The notes: generated by a model from the sequence alone, not told the origin. A stretch of 64,000 nt of DNA from Sutterella sp047777475 (GCA_047777475.1 JBKEET010000009.1:3186-67185), one strand, 5' to 3'; shown: positions 15,998 through 25,257, counted from the stretch's first letter. A program made the numbers and translations.

Positions 15998-17033
15998 CGC
16001 TCGTGCGGTAGGTGCCCGCCGGCACGTTGGGCTTGAGCTGGCAGACGCCCCAGGAGATCATGCCTTCGCCGTTCATGATGAAGGCGATCGGCCGGATGAC
16101 GTCCCAGGACCACCAGGGCTTGCCGAGGTCGCCGAGCTTCTGCGTCTGCGCGCTGCCCCAGGGCAGGCTGCCCGAGCGGCTGCAGGTCACGTCGGCGTTG
16201 AGGTTGTAGCGGAGCCCCAGTTCCGGAGAAAACGTCGTGAGGTGGGTGTCGCTCGCATCGATGCCGCGCACCGGATCGAGCCTTATGTAGATGCTGCCCG
16301 GCTCGGCGCGGCTGCACGATGCGGTGACATAGGTCTCCTTGCGCGCGAGCAGGTCGCCTTCGAAGCCCTGGCGCACCGTGCCGAAGTCGATGCTGGTCGG
16401 CGACACCGAGAAATCGCAGCTCGACTTGACGAGCGGCGTGCCGCCGTAGACGATGATCTGGTCGCTCGATTCCGCGCCCTGCACGCCGCTGCCCGAAAGG
16501 TCGCGAATGCCGATCTTGAGCGTCTGGATTCTCATGGGACCGGACTCGATCACGCACGGCGTCGAGGAGCAGTAGAGCACGGGCCAGAGGTTTGCCCGCC
16601 AGCCGATGGTGTCCCGTCCCGAGCCGGCCTGACGGTAGGCCGAGGCGATCACGGGCATGCCGCTGTCCGTGTGCGTGATGCCCGCCTGCGGATTGGGAAT
16701 TTCGATGCTCGCCGAGCTCGACCCGGCATAGATTTCGAAGTCGCCGTAGACCGTGAGCTTGAGGCCGTTGCCGAGATCGATGGGCAGCGACGTCGGCCGC
16801 GAGCCCCAGTAGGCGACGAGGCCGAAGCGCTGCACGCGCCCCACGTTCTCGCCGCTCCACGAGCCGGCCGGCTGTTGCTGGTCGCCGTACCAGACGGCCG
16901 AGTACCGCAGGTTCGCCCTGAGCGCTCCGAGGTCGAGGTCCGGCACCGAGGTGCCCGCGGCGAGCGCCGCGCCGGCAAGGAGCAGCGAGGCCGCTCCCGC
17001 GGCAAAAAAGCTGCGCAGCATTCGTTTCATCAT
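15972..17033 (-). CDS. Fimbrial tip adhesin-like protein
   Basis: A 353-residue exported protein, last gene of the chaperone-usher cluster. The signal peptide is at about 1-25 (FFAAGAASLLLAGAALAAG). The N-terminal half is unique and would be the receptor-binding domain. The C-terminal half looks like a pilin fold, with a Cys pair (SSCDFSVSPTSIDFGTVRQG, then YVTASCSR) and a terminal beta strand YRTSVNYTIWVD suited to donor-strand exchange. Two-domain structure and position after the usher are typical of tip adhesins. It overlaps the usher gene by four bases. The adhesin call is by context and domain layout, not by similarity to a named adhesin. Confidence 0.7.
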   Translation of the reverse strand: MMKRMLRSFFAAGAASLLLAGAALAAGTSVPDLDLGALRANLRYSAVWYGDQQQPAGSWSGENVGRVQRFGLVAYWGSRPTSLPIDLGNGLKLTVYGDFEIYAGSSSASIEIPNPQAGITHTDSGMPVIASAYRQAGSGRDTIGWRANLWPVLYCSSTPCVIESGPMRIQTLKIGIRDLSGSGVQGAESSDQIIVYGGTPLVKSSCDFSVSPTSIDFGTVRQGFEGDLLARKETYVTASCSRAEPGSIYIRLDPVRGIDASDTHLTTFSPELGLRYNLNADVTCSRSGSLPWGSAQTQKLGDLGKPWWSWDVIRPIAFIMNGEGMISWGVCQLKPNVPAGTYRTSVNYTIWVD

Positions 17034-19615
17034 GGTGTGGTTCCTTTTTGCTGAGCCTCTCCGCCCGAAGCGGAAACGCTGCGGCAGACAAGATCGGAAC
17101 GATGCACCCGGTCTTTTCTGCCGAAGACGCCGGCGGGAATCTCATAGGGGCATTCCCAAGCTTTCCGCGCGCCCTTTTCAATCAATTCAAAATGCACTGC
17201 GCCTTTCCGGGGCGCCGATTCAAAGTATGCCCTGCCCGTCTCGTCGGTGACGGAATTCGGCGTGAGCTCCCCGCCTTCGCCGATCTGCACCTCCGTTCCG
17301 AAGGGCACCGGGCCGCCGTCCTCGAGCTTCAGCGTAAAGAGCGAGCGCACGCCGGAAATGGCCGGGATGTTGATCTCGACAAGGGCCCCGTCGGCGGGCA
17401 CGACCGATGCTTCGAGAGTGCCGACCGTGACGTGCGCAGGGATCGAATCGGGATCGATGCGCACGGCGTTCTTCATATAGTCGGTGAGCGACACCGCCAC
17501 GGCGCTGTCGCCCGAAGCCCCGCTGTCGGCCGAATCCTGCAGACGGAAGCCGTCGGCCCCGGGCACGCGGACAATAGCGGCCGACCCCGTGAAGCTGCGT
17601 GTCGCAAAGACGCCGCCGCGGTAGCCGATCACCGTGCCGTCGGCGTGCAGGCTCACCGATCTCTCGTCCTCGCCCCAGCTCGCCGAAACGCTCGCCGCGC
17701 CGTGGCTGCCGTCATGCGACAGGCCGACCGTGCCGGTGCCCGTGCCGTCTTCGGAGCGCACGCCGGAGACCGTCCAGTTCCAGTGCTTGGCTTCGTCGGC
17801 ATAGCCGCTCGCGCCGGCCCTGACCGAAGTGCCCGTGTCGGAATGGCTGACGCCGGAATATACCGTTGTGTCGGCGCTGCTCTCGTTGCCGGTGAGGACC
17901 GAAAGCGGCAGGTTGACGGTGACGCCGACGGTCCAGCCGCTCGACGAGCTCACGGAGCCGCCAGAAGAGCGCGAGTGCTCGGCGTTGAACGAGAGCATGC
18001 CGCCGCGGCGCAGCGGCATGTTAATGGCAGCGGAAAGCGAATTGCGCTTGGCGCCCGACTTGTAATGCGAGCGCAGCCCGCTCAGCGTGAGGTTGAGGCC
18101 CCCGAGCGAGGCGATCGACTGCACGACCGAGATCGAAGCGGAATCGCGCAGCGGCTGGAAGCGCAGCTCGTCCTCACTGTCGTAAGCACCGGCCGCCTGC
18201 GCGATCGTGAGCGGCGTGCCGCTCAGCGTGCGCGAATAGCTCGCCGTGATCTGCGTGCTGTCGCCCGCCATTTTCTGCCAGGTGAGCGTCCCCGACGTGC
18301 CGTCTTCGTCGGCATATTTATAAGACGACGAAGAATTCGACGCCGAGAGTGAAAAAGCGCCGAGCGCGCCGAAGTCTGACGACACGCCGGCCTGCACGTA
18401 GCGGTATTTTTCCGCCGCCTGCAGGGCGCCGTAAAGCGTGTAGCCGCCGGAAAAGCCGTACCCGGCGCTCAGCAGCGCGACCGTGTCCTTCGAGGCCCCG
18501 GTCTCGTCTAGCCGGCCGATCGCAGCGTCCCAGGAGAAGCGCCCTTCCTTGAGCTGGTTCACGCCTGTCATATAGGGCACGTAATAGGTGCGCTCGGTGC
18601 CGTCGTCGCCGCGCACGTTCACTTCGATCGTGCCGCCGTAGCCAAGGCCCGGCAGATTGTCAAAGCGAAAGGGGCCGGCTTCAACCTCGCGCCGCATGAT
18701 GGTGCGGCCGCTCTGGCGAACCGTGACGACGGAATGCGAAGTCGCCGTGCCCTGGATGACGGGCACGTAATCGCGCTCCCAGGTGTCCTTCTGGTCGTCG
18801 TCATCGCGAAGCTCCACGCCTACGATGCCCACGGAATCGTCGAAATGGCTGTACGTTGAAACATCGCCCGCCGTAAGTTTGGCACCGAGCGACGGGATGA
18901 CGCGCATGAGCCGGGTCTGCACGCGGTCGAAATCGCTTTCGCTCTGCCCCGAACTGCGGTCATAGGTCATCGTCTGCTGGCTTTCGAGGCGCCAGCGCCC
19001 GGCATTGGCGCGCAGCGTCACCGAGGCAAACGCCCGCTGCGTGCTTTCGCCGTCCGTGTGCGTGTCAGAGGCATCGGCCGAATAATCGGCGAAAAGCGCG
19101 GGCTCGCCCCAGTCCCACATGCGCACCGGCATGATGCGCGAGGGCCTCTCCGAAAGCCAGACCTGCGGCACGCTGATTTCGATCACGCCCATGTTCTCGT
19201 CGAGCTTGAGCGTGCTGCCGGGAAGGATTTTTGCGGGATCGCTGAACGTGCTGCCTGCGGGCAGCTCATCGAGCTTCTTCAGGGCGCTTTTTCTCAGGCC
19301 CGCCTCGAGCAGGACATCGGCGGGGATCTGCGCGCGCAGCGCACTTTTCCCCTTGCTCTCCGGATCTTTTTCGATCACGACTTTTTTCGAGCCCAGAGAA
19401 CGGCCGTTGACCTTGACTTCATAGCTCTGCTCGCCGAGCCTGCCCTTGACGGCCATCTCCTCGAGATCGCTTTCTGTGACGTCGGCGCCGAGTTCGCGGC
19501 GGATTTCGTCCATGTCAAAGACAAAGCCGCCCTCTGCGGCCGAAGCCGAGAGGGTTGCAAGACAAAGGCATCCGCCAAGCAGGCTGCGGAATCCGCCGAG
19601 CCGAGGCCCGGTCAT
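17030..19615 (-). CDS. Outer-membrane fimbrial usher
   Basis: An 861-residue FimD/PapC-family usher, usual length. The signal peptide is near residues 1-27, the N-terminal periplasmic domain carries the family VKVNGRSLGSKKV stretch, and the long beta-barrel includes GPFRFDNLPGLGYGGTIEV and a plug region. The two C-terminal Ig-like domains start at about 770 (VPFGTEVQIGEGGELTPNSV). It accepts chaperone-subunit complexes and threads the fibre through the outer membrane. It is coupled by four-base overlaps to the chaperone gene before it and the adhesin gene after it. Confidence 0.92.
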   Translation of the reverse strand: MTGPRLGGFRSLLGGCLCLATLSASAAEGGFVFDMDEIRRELGADVTESDLEEMAVKGRLGEQSYEVKVNGRSLGSKKVVIEKDPESKGKSALRAQIPADVLLEAGLRKSALKKLDELPAGSTFSDPAKILPGSTLKLDENMGVIEISVPQVWLSERPSRIMPVRMWDWGEPALFADYSADASDTHTDGESTQRAFASVTLRANAGRWRLESQQTMTYDRSSGQSESDFDRVQTRLMRVIPSLGAKLTAGDVSTYSHFDDSVGIVGVELRDDDDQKDTWERDYVPVIQGTATSHSVVTVRQSGRTIMRREVEAGPFRFDNLPGLGYGGTIEVNVRGDDGTERTYYVPYMTGVNQLKEGRFSWDAAIGRLDETGASKDTVALLSAGYGFSGGYTLYGALQAAEKYRYVQAGVSSDFGALGAFSLSASNSSSSYKYADEDGTSGTLTWQKMAGDSTQITASYSRTLSGTPLTIAQAAGAYDSEDELRFQPLRDSASISVVQSIASLGGLNLTLSGLRSHYKSGAKRNSLSAAINMPLRRGGMLSFNAEHSRSSGGSVSSSSGWTVGVTVNLPLSVLTGNESSADTTVYSGVSHSDTGTSVRAGASGYADEAKHWNWTVSGVRSEDGTGTGTVGLSHDGSHGAASVSASWGEDERSVSLHADGTVIGYRGGVFATRSFTGSAAIVRVPGADGFRLQDSADSGASGDSAVAVSLTDYMKNAVRIDPDSIPAHVTVGTLEASVVPADGALVEINIPAISGVRSLFTLKLEDGGPVPFGTEVQIGEGGELTPNSVTDETGRAYFESAPRKGAVHFELIEKGARKAWECPYEIPAGVFGRKDRVHRSDLVCRSVSASGGEAQQKGTTP

Positions 19616-20346
19616 CCGCCTTCTCCGTTCCGCACTTCTGCCGGAACAAGCATGCCGTAGTCGTCGACCAATTTGACGCGGAGCGGCCTGCCGCAGGCGA
19701 TGCCGTCCAGCGGAAGTTCCGCGCCCGGCGCCAGCATCGGCGAAGGCTCGTTCTGAGGAATGCTTTCCTTTTTGCCGTCACGGACGCTCCTCACGGTAAG
19801 CCAGTACGGGGAACCGTTGCGGAGCACCGCGCTGCCGCTGCGGCAGCGCGCATCGAGCTCGGCCGCCTTGGCGGCGTTGCGCACGCGAAGCCGGGCGGGA
19901 CGAACAAAAATCTTGAGCCAGGAGGTTGTGCTCACCGAGACTTTGACGCCCTCGCCGCTTTTAGCGGCGGCCTTTTCGCCCGGCACCGCATGAAGACGCA
20001 GATAGCGCAGGCGCTCGGTGCCGACGTCAGCCTCTTTCACATCCCCGACGAACACGGTCTTGAACGCGGCCTTTTCATGCGCGCCGACGAGCTTTGCGGG
20101 CGGGCTGACGATCACGTCGGCGGCGCGGCCCGAAGGCTTGCCGGTTTCGTCAGACGAAGCAGCCGAAGCCGTTACCATATACGGGATATCGGAGCGGTTC
20201 TCAAACCACACGGTGGCCGAAGGCCTGTCCGTCAGCAGGACAAGCCGCGAGGCAGAAAGGTGCCAGCCTTCGGCTGCAGCCGCAGGCAGGGCGCCGCAAA
20301 GCGCCGCCGCTACGGCAGTCAGTTCTCTCAGCACGCGTCCGATCAT
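19612..20346 (-). CDS. Periplasmic fimbrial chaperone (usher-adjacent, divergent)
   Basis: A 244-residue PapD-type chaperone with a signal peptide (about 1-25). The family's N-terminal Arg lies in ASRLVLLTDRPSATVWFEN, and the subunit-anchoring Lys in SWLKIFVRPARL. It is more divergent than the chaperone at 20362 and has a longer loop rich in Lys/Ala (GEKAAAKSGEG). It probably serves the adhesin or a different subunit class. The stop codon overlaps the usher start, indicating translational coupling. Confidence 0.85.
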   Translation of the reverse strand: MIGRVLRELTAVAAALCGALPAAAAEGWHLSASRLVLLTDRPSATVWFENRSDIPYMVTASAASSDETGKPSGRAADVIVSPPAKLVGAHEKAAFKTVFVGDVKEADVGTERLRYLRLHAVPGEKAAAKSGEGVKVSVSTTSWLKIFVRPARLRVRNAAKAAELDARCRSGSAVLRNGSPYWLTVRSVRDGKKESIPQNEPSPMLAPGAELPLDGIACGRPLRVKLVDDYGMLVPAEVRNGEGG

Positions 20347-20361
20347 ATATATAGTTAGCTC

Positions 20362-21036
20362 TTACTTTAGCCGGGCTTCGACAGGCTGCATGGCGCCGAG
20401 GTCATTGACGCCGGACCACGAGAGCGCATCGCCCTTCTTCACTTCGAGCGTTACGGTCTTTTCGGAAAACGGCGCGACCATGTCGCTCGCGTCGATGACC
20501 TTGCCGTTGAGGCGGTATTCACCATAAGTGATGTAGTAAGGCGTCGGATTCTTGATATGAAGCCGGCCGCCGTCGACGCTCAGCTCCTGGCGCTTCATCG
20601 CCTCGGACTGGCTGTAGGCCAATCCCTTCGGGCGATAGAAAACCTTGAGACGGCTCACGTAGTTGAAGCGCACGGTATTCTCGGCATCGCTCTTGGCCGG
20701 GATGGCCTTAGAGTCGAGCCAGAAAAGCGATTCCCTATCCTTGGGCAGCGCTTCCGGATTGGTGACGGCAATGCGCACGCGGGCACTCTTGCCAGGCATC
20801 ATCTTGTGAATCGGCGGCAGGGCCGCGGCCTTATCTGTTTTCTGCCGATCAACATTTTCAACGCTGTTGCGCACGAGAAATGCCCAATTCGTTTCATTTT
20901 TGAGCACGAGACTGCCCTCGGACGCACCGTTTTCGATAACCACACGCGTGCGATCGAAGCCTATGCCGGTCGCTTCTGCGCTCAGAACTCCGAAGAGTCC
21001 AGTAGCGAGCAAAACCGCAGCGATCCATTTCTTCAT
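20362..21036 (-). CDS. Periplasmic fimbrial chaperone (pilin-adjacent)
   Basis: About 224 residues from the ATG at 21036, preceded by GGAGAATCAGGCAA. The signal peptide is MKKWIAAVLLATGLFGVLSAEA. It has the PapD pattern: FDRTRVVIENGASEGSLVLKN, SLFWLDSKAIPAKS and RLKVFYRPKGL with the conserved Lys, and ends with the second Ig-like domain. It caps pilin subunits in the periplasm before delivery to the usher. Upstream in-frame codons to 21099 give a non-signal-like extension, so I did not use them. It lies 15 bp before the second chaperone gene. Confidence 0.9.
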   Translation of the reverse strand: MKKWIAAVLLATGLFGVLSAEATGIGFDRTRVVIENGASEGSLVLKNETNWAFLVRNSVENVDRQKTDKAAALPPIHKMMPGKSARVRIAVTNPEALPKDRESLFWLDSKAIPAKSDAENTVRFNYVSRLKVFYRPKGLAYSQSEAMKRQELSVDGGRLHIKNPTPYYITYGEYRLNGKVIDASDMVAPFSEKTVTLEVKKGDALSWSGVNDLGAMQPVEARLK

Positions 21037-21100
21037 TTGCCTGATTCTCCGAAAAGCCGGCGCACGGTGCCAGCTCTTAAAAAGCCCTGCTCTAAACACA

Positions 21101-21134
21101 ATTCGGCCCGGGCTTAAAAAAGTCCGAGCCGAAT
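21101..21134 (-). terminator. Stem-loop between major pilin and chaperone
   Basis: Arms attcggcccgggctt and agtccgagccgaat pair with two mismatches around an A-rich loop, 25 bp after the pilin stop. Such structures often cause partial termination or protect pilin mRNA, giving more pilin than chaperone. Confidence 0.6.
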
Positions 21135-21158
21135 CGAGGAAAAAGCTAGAGCTTCGAA

Positions 21159-21743
21159 TTACTTGTATTCAACCGTGTAATCCATCTGAGCCTTAACCGT
21201 ACCGGCCTTAACAGTAGCGTTCGGGTCGGAATGAACCATTGCTGCTTCAAACGTGACGCCATCATTGGTCCAGTCGAAAGCTTTGCCATCGTTAATCTGA
21301 ATCGTGGTGGAGGAAGGATCGCGGAAGTCAATAATATTTTCGCCCCTCTTGATGCGGACAGCAACGCCCTCAGCAAAACCTTCGCCAGAAGCCGTACGCA
21401 GGAACATACCGGGATTATCACCGGCCATCGCATCTTTCACCGTCATTTCGGCAACCGTCTGCTGAGCGCAGTTATCCATACGAATGGTGACGAACCTCTT
21501 CTCAGACTCACCGCCGTTACGCAGGATGCCAGAGGCAATCGTGCCGAGATCAACGACTTTGTCCTCAGTGTTAAGCTGGCAGGCAGAAGCAATCACCTTG
21601 CCATTGAACACGACCGAACCTTTGCTGACGGTATTAACAACAGTGCTGTCATCATTGGCAGCGGAACCAGTGGTGTCATCAGCAGAAGCGGAGAAAGCGG
21701 CAAAAACGCAAAGAGCGGCAGCGCCGATGCGGAAAAACTTCAT
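21159..21743 (-). CDS. Type 1-like fimbrial major pilin candidate
   Basis: A 194-residue exported pilin. The signal peptide is at about 1-22, followed by an acidic Asp/Ser/Thr-rich mature N-terminus that would act as the donor strand. The fimbrial fold has VFNGKVIASACQLN with the first Cys, RFVTIRMDNCAQQ with the second, and the terminal beta strand AQMDYTVEYK. Position first before the chaperones and usher, the stem-loop after it and its own 538-bp AT-rich upstream region suggest it is the major subunit. Its base composition is clearly lower in GC than its neighbours. Confidence 0.85.
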   Translation of the reverse strand: MKFFRIGAAALCVFAAFSASADDTTGSAANDDSTVVNTVSKGSVVFNGKVIASACQLNTEDKVVDLGTIASGILRNGGESEKRFVTIRMDNCAQQTVAEMTVKDAMAGDNPGMFLRTASGEGFAEGVAVRIKRGENIIDFRDPSSTTIQINDGKAFDWTNDGVTFEAAMVHSDPNATVKAGTVKAQMDYTVEYK

Positions 21744-22281
21744 GATGTTTAAGTGTCCTGTTTAAAGGTTTATTCAGTCGATGAACTGTTTCAGAAAGGG
21801 ATGGGAACCGCGCTTGCTGTCAACTTTGTCCTCGACTGAAATAGACGGCGGGACGGCGCTGTTCCTCAGTGGCGTGCATTATACGCGGATAAATGCGTTC
21901 AGCATTGAGTGAATCAAGCTATTTTTGCAACAATGTGTTAATTTTTCGCTAATGTATTCTTTAAATAACTCGCAAAGTTCTCTTCGGAAGACCCGAAACG
22001 GTTCATAGAAGCTCTCGGCGTGCTTTTGGGTTTCAAAACCACTTTTCACAGAAATTTTTGAAAAATTCCCCTATTTCCAGATGTTTTGGCAAAAATCTCA
22101 GCCGGAAAATGAGAAACTTGATGTTTTTTATGAACTTATTCAAACCCGGATTGAACAAGAACGCAGGCGTTTGTCAATAAGGTAATAGCGGTAGACTGCC
22201 GATAATTGCCTATCAGGCTTGTAGGCTTTAGATACTGTTCGGGAACTGATTCAATTTAACTGAACGACTACAGAGGGCCGA
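21744..22281. other. AT-rich intergenic region upstream of the major pilin
   Basis: 538 bp without a plausible gene, much richer in A/T than the surroundings. It presumably holds the main fimbrial promoter. I looked for inverted repeats that could mark an invertible switch and saw only short palindromes (for example GGTTTCAAAACC near 22030); no recombinase gene lies nearby. Confidence 0.5.
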
Positions 22282-22830
22282 TCACTTGTATTCGATCACG
22301 TAGTCCATGCGGGCCTGAATGGTCCCGGGCTTGACGGCGGCATAGCCCTGCGGAGCCCAGAGGAAAGCTTCGAAGGAAAGGTTCTGCCGCGTGTTGTTAA
22401 CGTACATTCTCACGGGGCCCTGTGAGAAGTCAAAAGGCTCCGTAGAGCCCGCGGCCCTGACGGCCACGGCAATGCCTTCCGCCGTGCCCGCAGCAGTGAG
22501 GTATTTGCTCTCCGAAGTGCCCGAGCGAAGGCCGTCGGAAAGCGAAAGCCTTGCGAGGCTAGCCTGACTGCAGCCGTTCATGCTGATGGTGAAGCTTTTC
22601 GGTACGGTGCCGCTGTACTTTCGGAAATAAGAGACGGGATAGCGCCCGAGATTGACAGACTGCGTCTTGCTGTCGACAGACACGGCACAGGCGCTCGCTT
22701 TCACGGTCACCGTGAAATCGAAAACGCCGCTCTTCATCGAATCCGCCGACGGAGCCGCAAAGGCGGCCGAAGCGCCGAGGATCGGCATGAGCGCGGCTGC
22801 GGCCGTGCTGAAAAAACGTTCGCGATTCAT
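22282..22830 (-). CDS. Fimbrial pilin-type subunit
   Basis: A 182-residue exported pilin. The signal peptide is at about 1-25 (FFSTAAAALMPILGASAAFA). It has VTVKASACAVSVDSKTQSVNLG with the first Cys, SFTISMNGCSQASLARLSL with the second and the terminal strand ARMDYVIEYK. It is a paralogue of the subunits at 21159 and 22846 and ends in the same motif. It follows the 22846 gene by 15 bp and probably shares its transcript. Whether it is a minor or alternative major subunit is unclear. Confidence 0.85.
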   Translation of the reverse strand: MNRERFFSTAAAALMPILGASAAFAAPSADSMKSGVFDFTVTVKASACAVSVDSKTQSVNLGRYPVSYFRKYSGTVPKSFTISMNGCSQASLARLSLSDGLRSGTSESKYLTAAGTAEGIAVAVRAAGSTEPFDFSQGPVRMYVNNTRQNLSFEAFLWAPQGYAAVKPGTIQARMDYVIEYK

Positions 22831-22845
22831 CCGCCCTGAAACCTT

Positions 22846-23412
22846 TTACTTATATTCGACCGTGTAGTCCATCTGGGCAGACACCTTGCCAGGCGTCACC
22901 CGTGCGACATCATAGGCGTGCATGTACGCGTCAAAGAAAAACTCGCGCGTCTGCGACTCCCAGTCAATCCTAGCGTAATTCTGACCGTAAACGGCAGAGC
23001 CCTTTGAAAAATCAACGTGGTACATCGCAGCCGAACCGCCGCGGCCCTGCGCATTGAGGCGGATCACGACGTTCATGCCCTTGGCATTGCCCTCAGTCTC
23101 GGGAACGACCAGCCCGGTCTGCTTGCTGCTGCCGTGATTCGGATCGGTGAGGCGGATCGAGGCGACCGCGCCGGAGTGGCAGTCCGTCAGGCGAATCGAG
23201 AACTGACTGACTTTGCCGTAAGGGCTCTTGCGGAGCTCGCCCACCGACTTCGTGCCGAGGTCAACCACCTGATGCAGAGAGTTGCTCGAAATGCTGCAGG
23301 CCGATGCGGTGATCTCTCCCGTGAAATTCACGGAGCCCATCTCGGCAAAAGCAGGGCCGGAGAGCAGCCAGCACACGGCGGCTCCCGCGAGCATTAAGAA
23401 GTTTTTGAACAT
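22846..23412 (-). CDS. Fimbrial pilin-type subunit
   Basis: About 188 residues from the ATG at 23412, which directly begins a signal peptide (MFKNFLMLAGAAVCWLLSGPAFA). The pilin fold has VNFTGEITASACSISSNSL, FSIRLTDCHSGAVASIRL and the terminal strand AQMDYTVEYK, nearly identical to the end of the 21159 pilin. A longer frame back to 23496 would bury the signal peptide behind 28 residues, so I rejected it; no strong ribosome site is visible for either. The IS110-family element starts about 200 bp upstream and may have separated it from its original promoter. Confidence 0.82.
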   Translation of the reverse strand: MFKNFLMLAGAAVCWLLSGPAFAEMGSVNFTGEITASACSISSNSLHQVVDLGTKSVGELRKSPYGKVSQFSIRLTDCHSGAVASIRLTDPNHGSSKQTGLVVPETEGNAKGMNVVIRLNAQGRGGSAAMYHVDFSKGSAVYGQNYARIDWESQTREFFFDAYMHAYDVARVTPGKVSAQMDYTVEYK

Positions 23413-23564
23413 TAAGGTTCTGCGGATGACAAAAGCATCGCTGCCTTGCGGCGGCGCGCCCAGCCTTTCAGCTTTGTAATCGTTTTCACTGAACAACCCG
23501 TGCAGTCTAACAGATAGGAATCAAAAAGCAAGCCGCTGCAGAGCTAAGAGCAAAAATAAGATGA

Positions 23565-23597
23565 AGGGCCTTCGATAACGGAGGCCCTGATTTTTGC
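23565..23597 (+). terminator. Hairpin with T-run upstream of the IS element
   Basis: AGGGCCT (23565-23571) pairs with AGGCCCT (23582-23588), followed by gattttt. No + strand gene ends here. It may insulate the fimbrial genes from the element, or be a relic of an interrupted locus. Confidence 0.45.
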
Positions 23598-23624
23598 GGG
23601 GAAGGCCTGACTTCACCCGCTATG

Positions 23625-23638
23625 ATGAAGACGGAGAA
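23625..23638 (+). repeat. Left 14-bp inverted repeat of the IS110 element
   Basis: ATGAAGACGGAGAA, matched exactly in reverse complement at 25301-25314 on the far side of the transposase gene. Confidence 0.65.
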
Positions 23639-23639
23639 G

Positions 23640-23845
23640 AGTCCGGAGCCGGATCACTGCGTCAGTTTTTTTGGAGTTTTATCTCCGTACAAAAATTGCA
23701 GTCTCAGGCCTTCGCACCCCCAATTGCACTCTCCCGAAAGGGAAGTAGGCGCATAAGAAAATGAGTTCACTCTCGTGAATCTTAGGTGGCTGAAAGGCCC
23801 GTGCCTTTATCCGGGCGGACTCTTCGAGATCCCCACTTTTAGAAG
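23640..23845 (+). ncRNA. Candidate IS110 bridge RNA
   Basis: The noncoding stretch between the left end and the transposase start folds into consecutive hairpins: GGAG/CTCC (23673-23686), TCCC-gaaa-GGGA with outer ACT/AGT (23728-23746), TTCAC-tctc-GTGAA (23766-23779) and AAAGG/CCTTT (23793-23808), with an alternative GCCCG/CGGGC pairing. A near-direct repeat AATTGCA(g/c)TCTC occurs at about 23695 and 23723. IS110-group recombinases use a bridge RNA made from this region, whose internal loops base-pair with target and donor DNA. Identification rests on position and foldability; the loops were not matched to flanking DNA, and the boundaries are approximate. Confidence 0.55.
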
Positions 23846-23854
23846 GAGAGGATC

Positions 23855-25231
23855 ATGAGTAAGTCTACTCGGAAACCCACCGACACGGCTACGGCAGCGA
23901 ACCCGCAAAACGTTGTCGAAGCCGTCTATTCATCCGCCATCGGCGTCGATGTCCACTGCGAACTTTTGGTTTGCTGTTTTCAATACATCGATGCCCATTC
24001 CTCAATTCACACGGAACTGCGCAGTTTCGGCACAAGAAGGTCGGAGCTGGAAAAGTTCGCAGGATGGTGCCGGAAATGCAGGCCGGAAACCATAGTGATG
24101 GAATCCACCGGCGTCCTTTGGAAGAGCCCGTACGCAGCTCTCGAAAGCGTCGGTTTCAACGCTTCATCGCTTACCCTCGTCAATGCCCGGGACGTTAAAG
24201 CTGCCATCGGCCGCAAAACAGATCAGCAGGATGCCCGGCGCCTGGCCGAACTGGCCAGGATGGGAACGCTGAAGAAATCGTTTATCCCTCCGCCGGATTT
24301 CCGGCTGATGAGGGAATTGGCCCGGCGCTATCAGAAACTGAAAAGCCATTACGCCTCTCACGTCAATGCCCTGCACAAACTGATGGATTCCGCAGGTTTT
24401 CGAGCCGCATCGGTATTCAGCGATATCCGCGGCACCAGCGCAACCAATATCCTGAGAGCCAAGATTTTGGGAGAAGGCAACTTCGAACAGTGCGTGGAAA
24501 ACAATTCGCGCAGGCTGAGAAAAGCAACGCCCGAAGAAATCATTGACGCACTAAATTTCGACCTTGATCCGCTCCTCAGAGCCCAGATCGCCGATGAAAT
24601 GCTGGCCATGGACCGAGAACTTGCGTTGGCAGAGCAGACGATGCTGCGCCTGGCAAAACTCCAGGCTCCCTATCAAAAGCAGATTGAACTGCTGAAAACG
24701 ATACCGTGCATTAAAGAAACCGCTGCAAGACTCATCTTTGCCGAACTGTGCGATGACCTGAAGCAGCATTTCGACAGCTCCGAAAAGTTTTGCTCCTGGA
24801 TGGGCATCTGCCCGGGGAACAACATCTCGGCCAACGTGCGCTATTCCGGCCACGCAGCCAAGGGCAACAAATGGCTGAGGCGAGTGCTGGTCGAATGTGC
24901 CCACGGGGTGAGAATGAGCAAAAACTCACTGTCGGATCGGGTCATGGAATGGAAATTGCGGCGAGGAACTTTGCGCGCCGTAGTTGCCGCTGCCCATTTG
25001 CTCGCCAGAATCATTTACAGCATTCTGGTTTCCGGGAAAAGCTACATTCCTTACGCAACGGATAAAGTACGGGCTTTAACCGCAAAGCGGACTCTGCAGA
25101 ATGCGAAGCTCTTTGCTAAGAATGCGGATGACGAAGAGATTCGCGAAAAGATGTCGGAGGTAGCCGAAGAGATCAAAACACTGGTCAAAAAGGCTCGAAG
25201 GACCAAGCGTACGAGGGTTCTGACAAGCTGA
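23855..25231 (+). CDS. IS110-family DEDD transposase (recombinase)
   Basis: 458 residues. The RuvC-like DEDD set is visible: D32 in IGVDVH, E83 in VMESTG, and D123 and D126 in GRKTDQQDARRLAEL. The C-terminal Tnp_20 domain starts near 280 (LKTIPCIKETAARLIFAEL), and WMGICPGNNISANVRYSGHAAKGNKWLRR contains Ser331, the likely nucleophile. AAGGAGAGG precedes the ATG. The reading frame is intact, so the element may be active. Family members exchange DNA strands guided by a bridge RNA. Length is slightly above the typical 400 or so because of N-terminal and basic C-terminal extensions. Confidence 0.92.
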   Translation: MSKSTRKPTDTATAANPQNVVEAVYSSAIGVDVHCELLVCCFQYIDAHSSIHTELRSFGTRRSELEKFAGWCRKCRPETIVMESTGVLWKSPYAALESVGFNASSLTLVNARDVKAAIGRKTDQQDARRLAELARMGTLKKSFIPPPDFRLMRELARRYQKLKSHYASHVNALHKLMDSAGFRAASVFSDIRGTSATNILRAKILGEGNFEQCVENNSRRLRKATPEEIIDALNFDLDPLLRAQIADEMLAMDRELALAEQTMLRLAKLQAPYQKQIELLKTIPCIKETAARLIFAELCDDLKQHFDSSEKFCSWMGICPGNNISANVRYSGHAAKGNKWLRRVLVECAHGVRMSKNSLSDRVMEWKLRRGTLRAVVAAAHLLARIIYSILVSGKSYIPYATDKVRALTAKRTLQNAKLFAKNADDEEIREKMSEVAEEIKTLVKKARRTKRTRVLTS

Positions 25232-25257
25232 TTGGCAGGGAAAAACTGCTTGCAATG

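Noticed and set aside
21744..22281. Invertible fimbrial switch
   Set aside because: No pair of matching inverted repeats at the ends and no FimB/FimE-type recombinase nearby.
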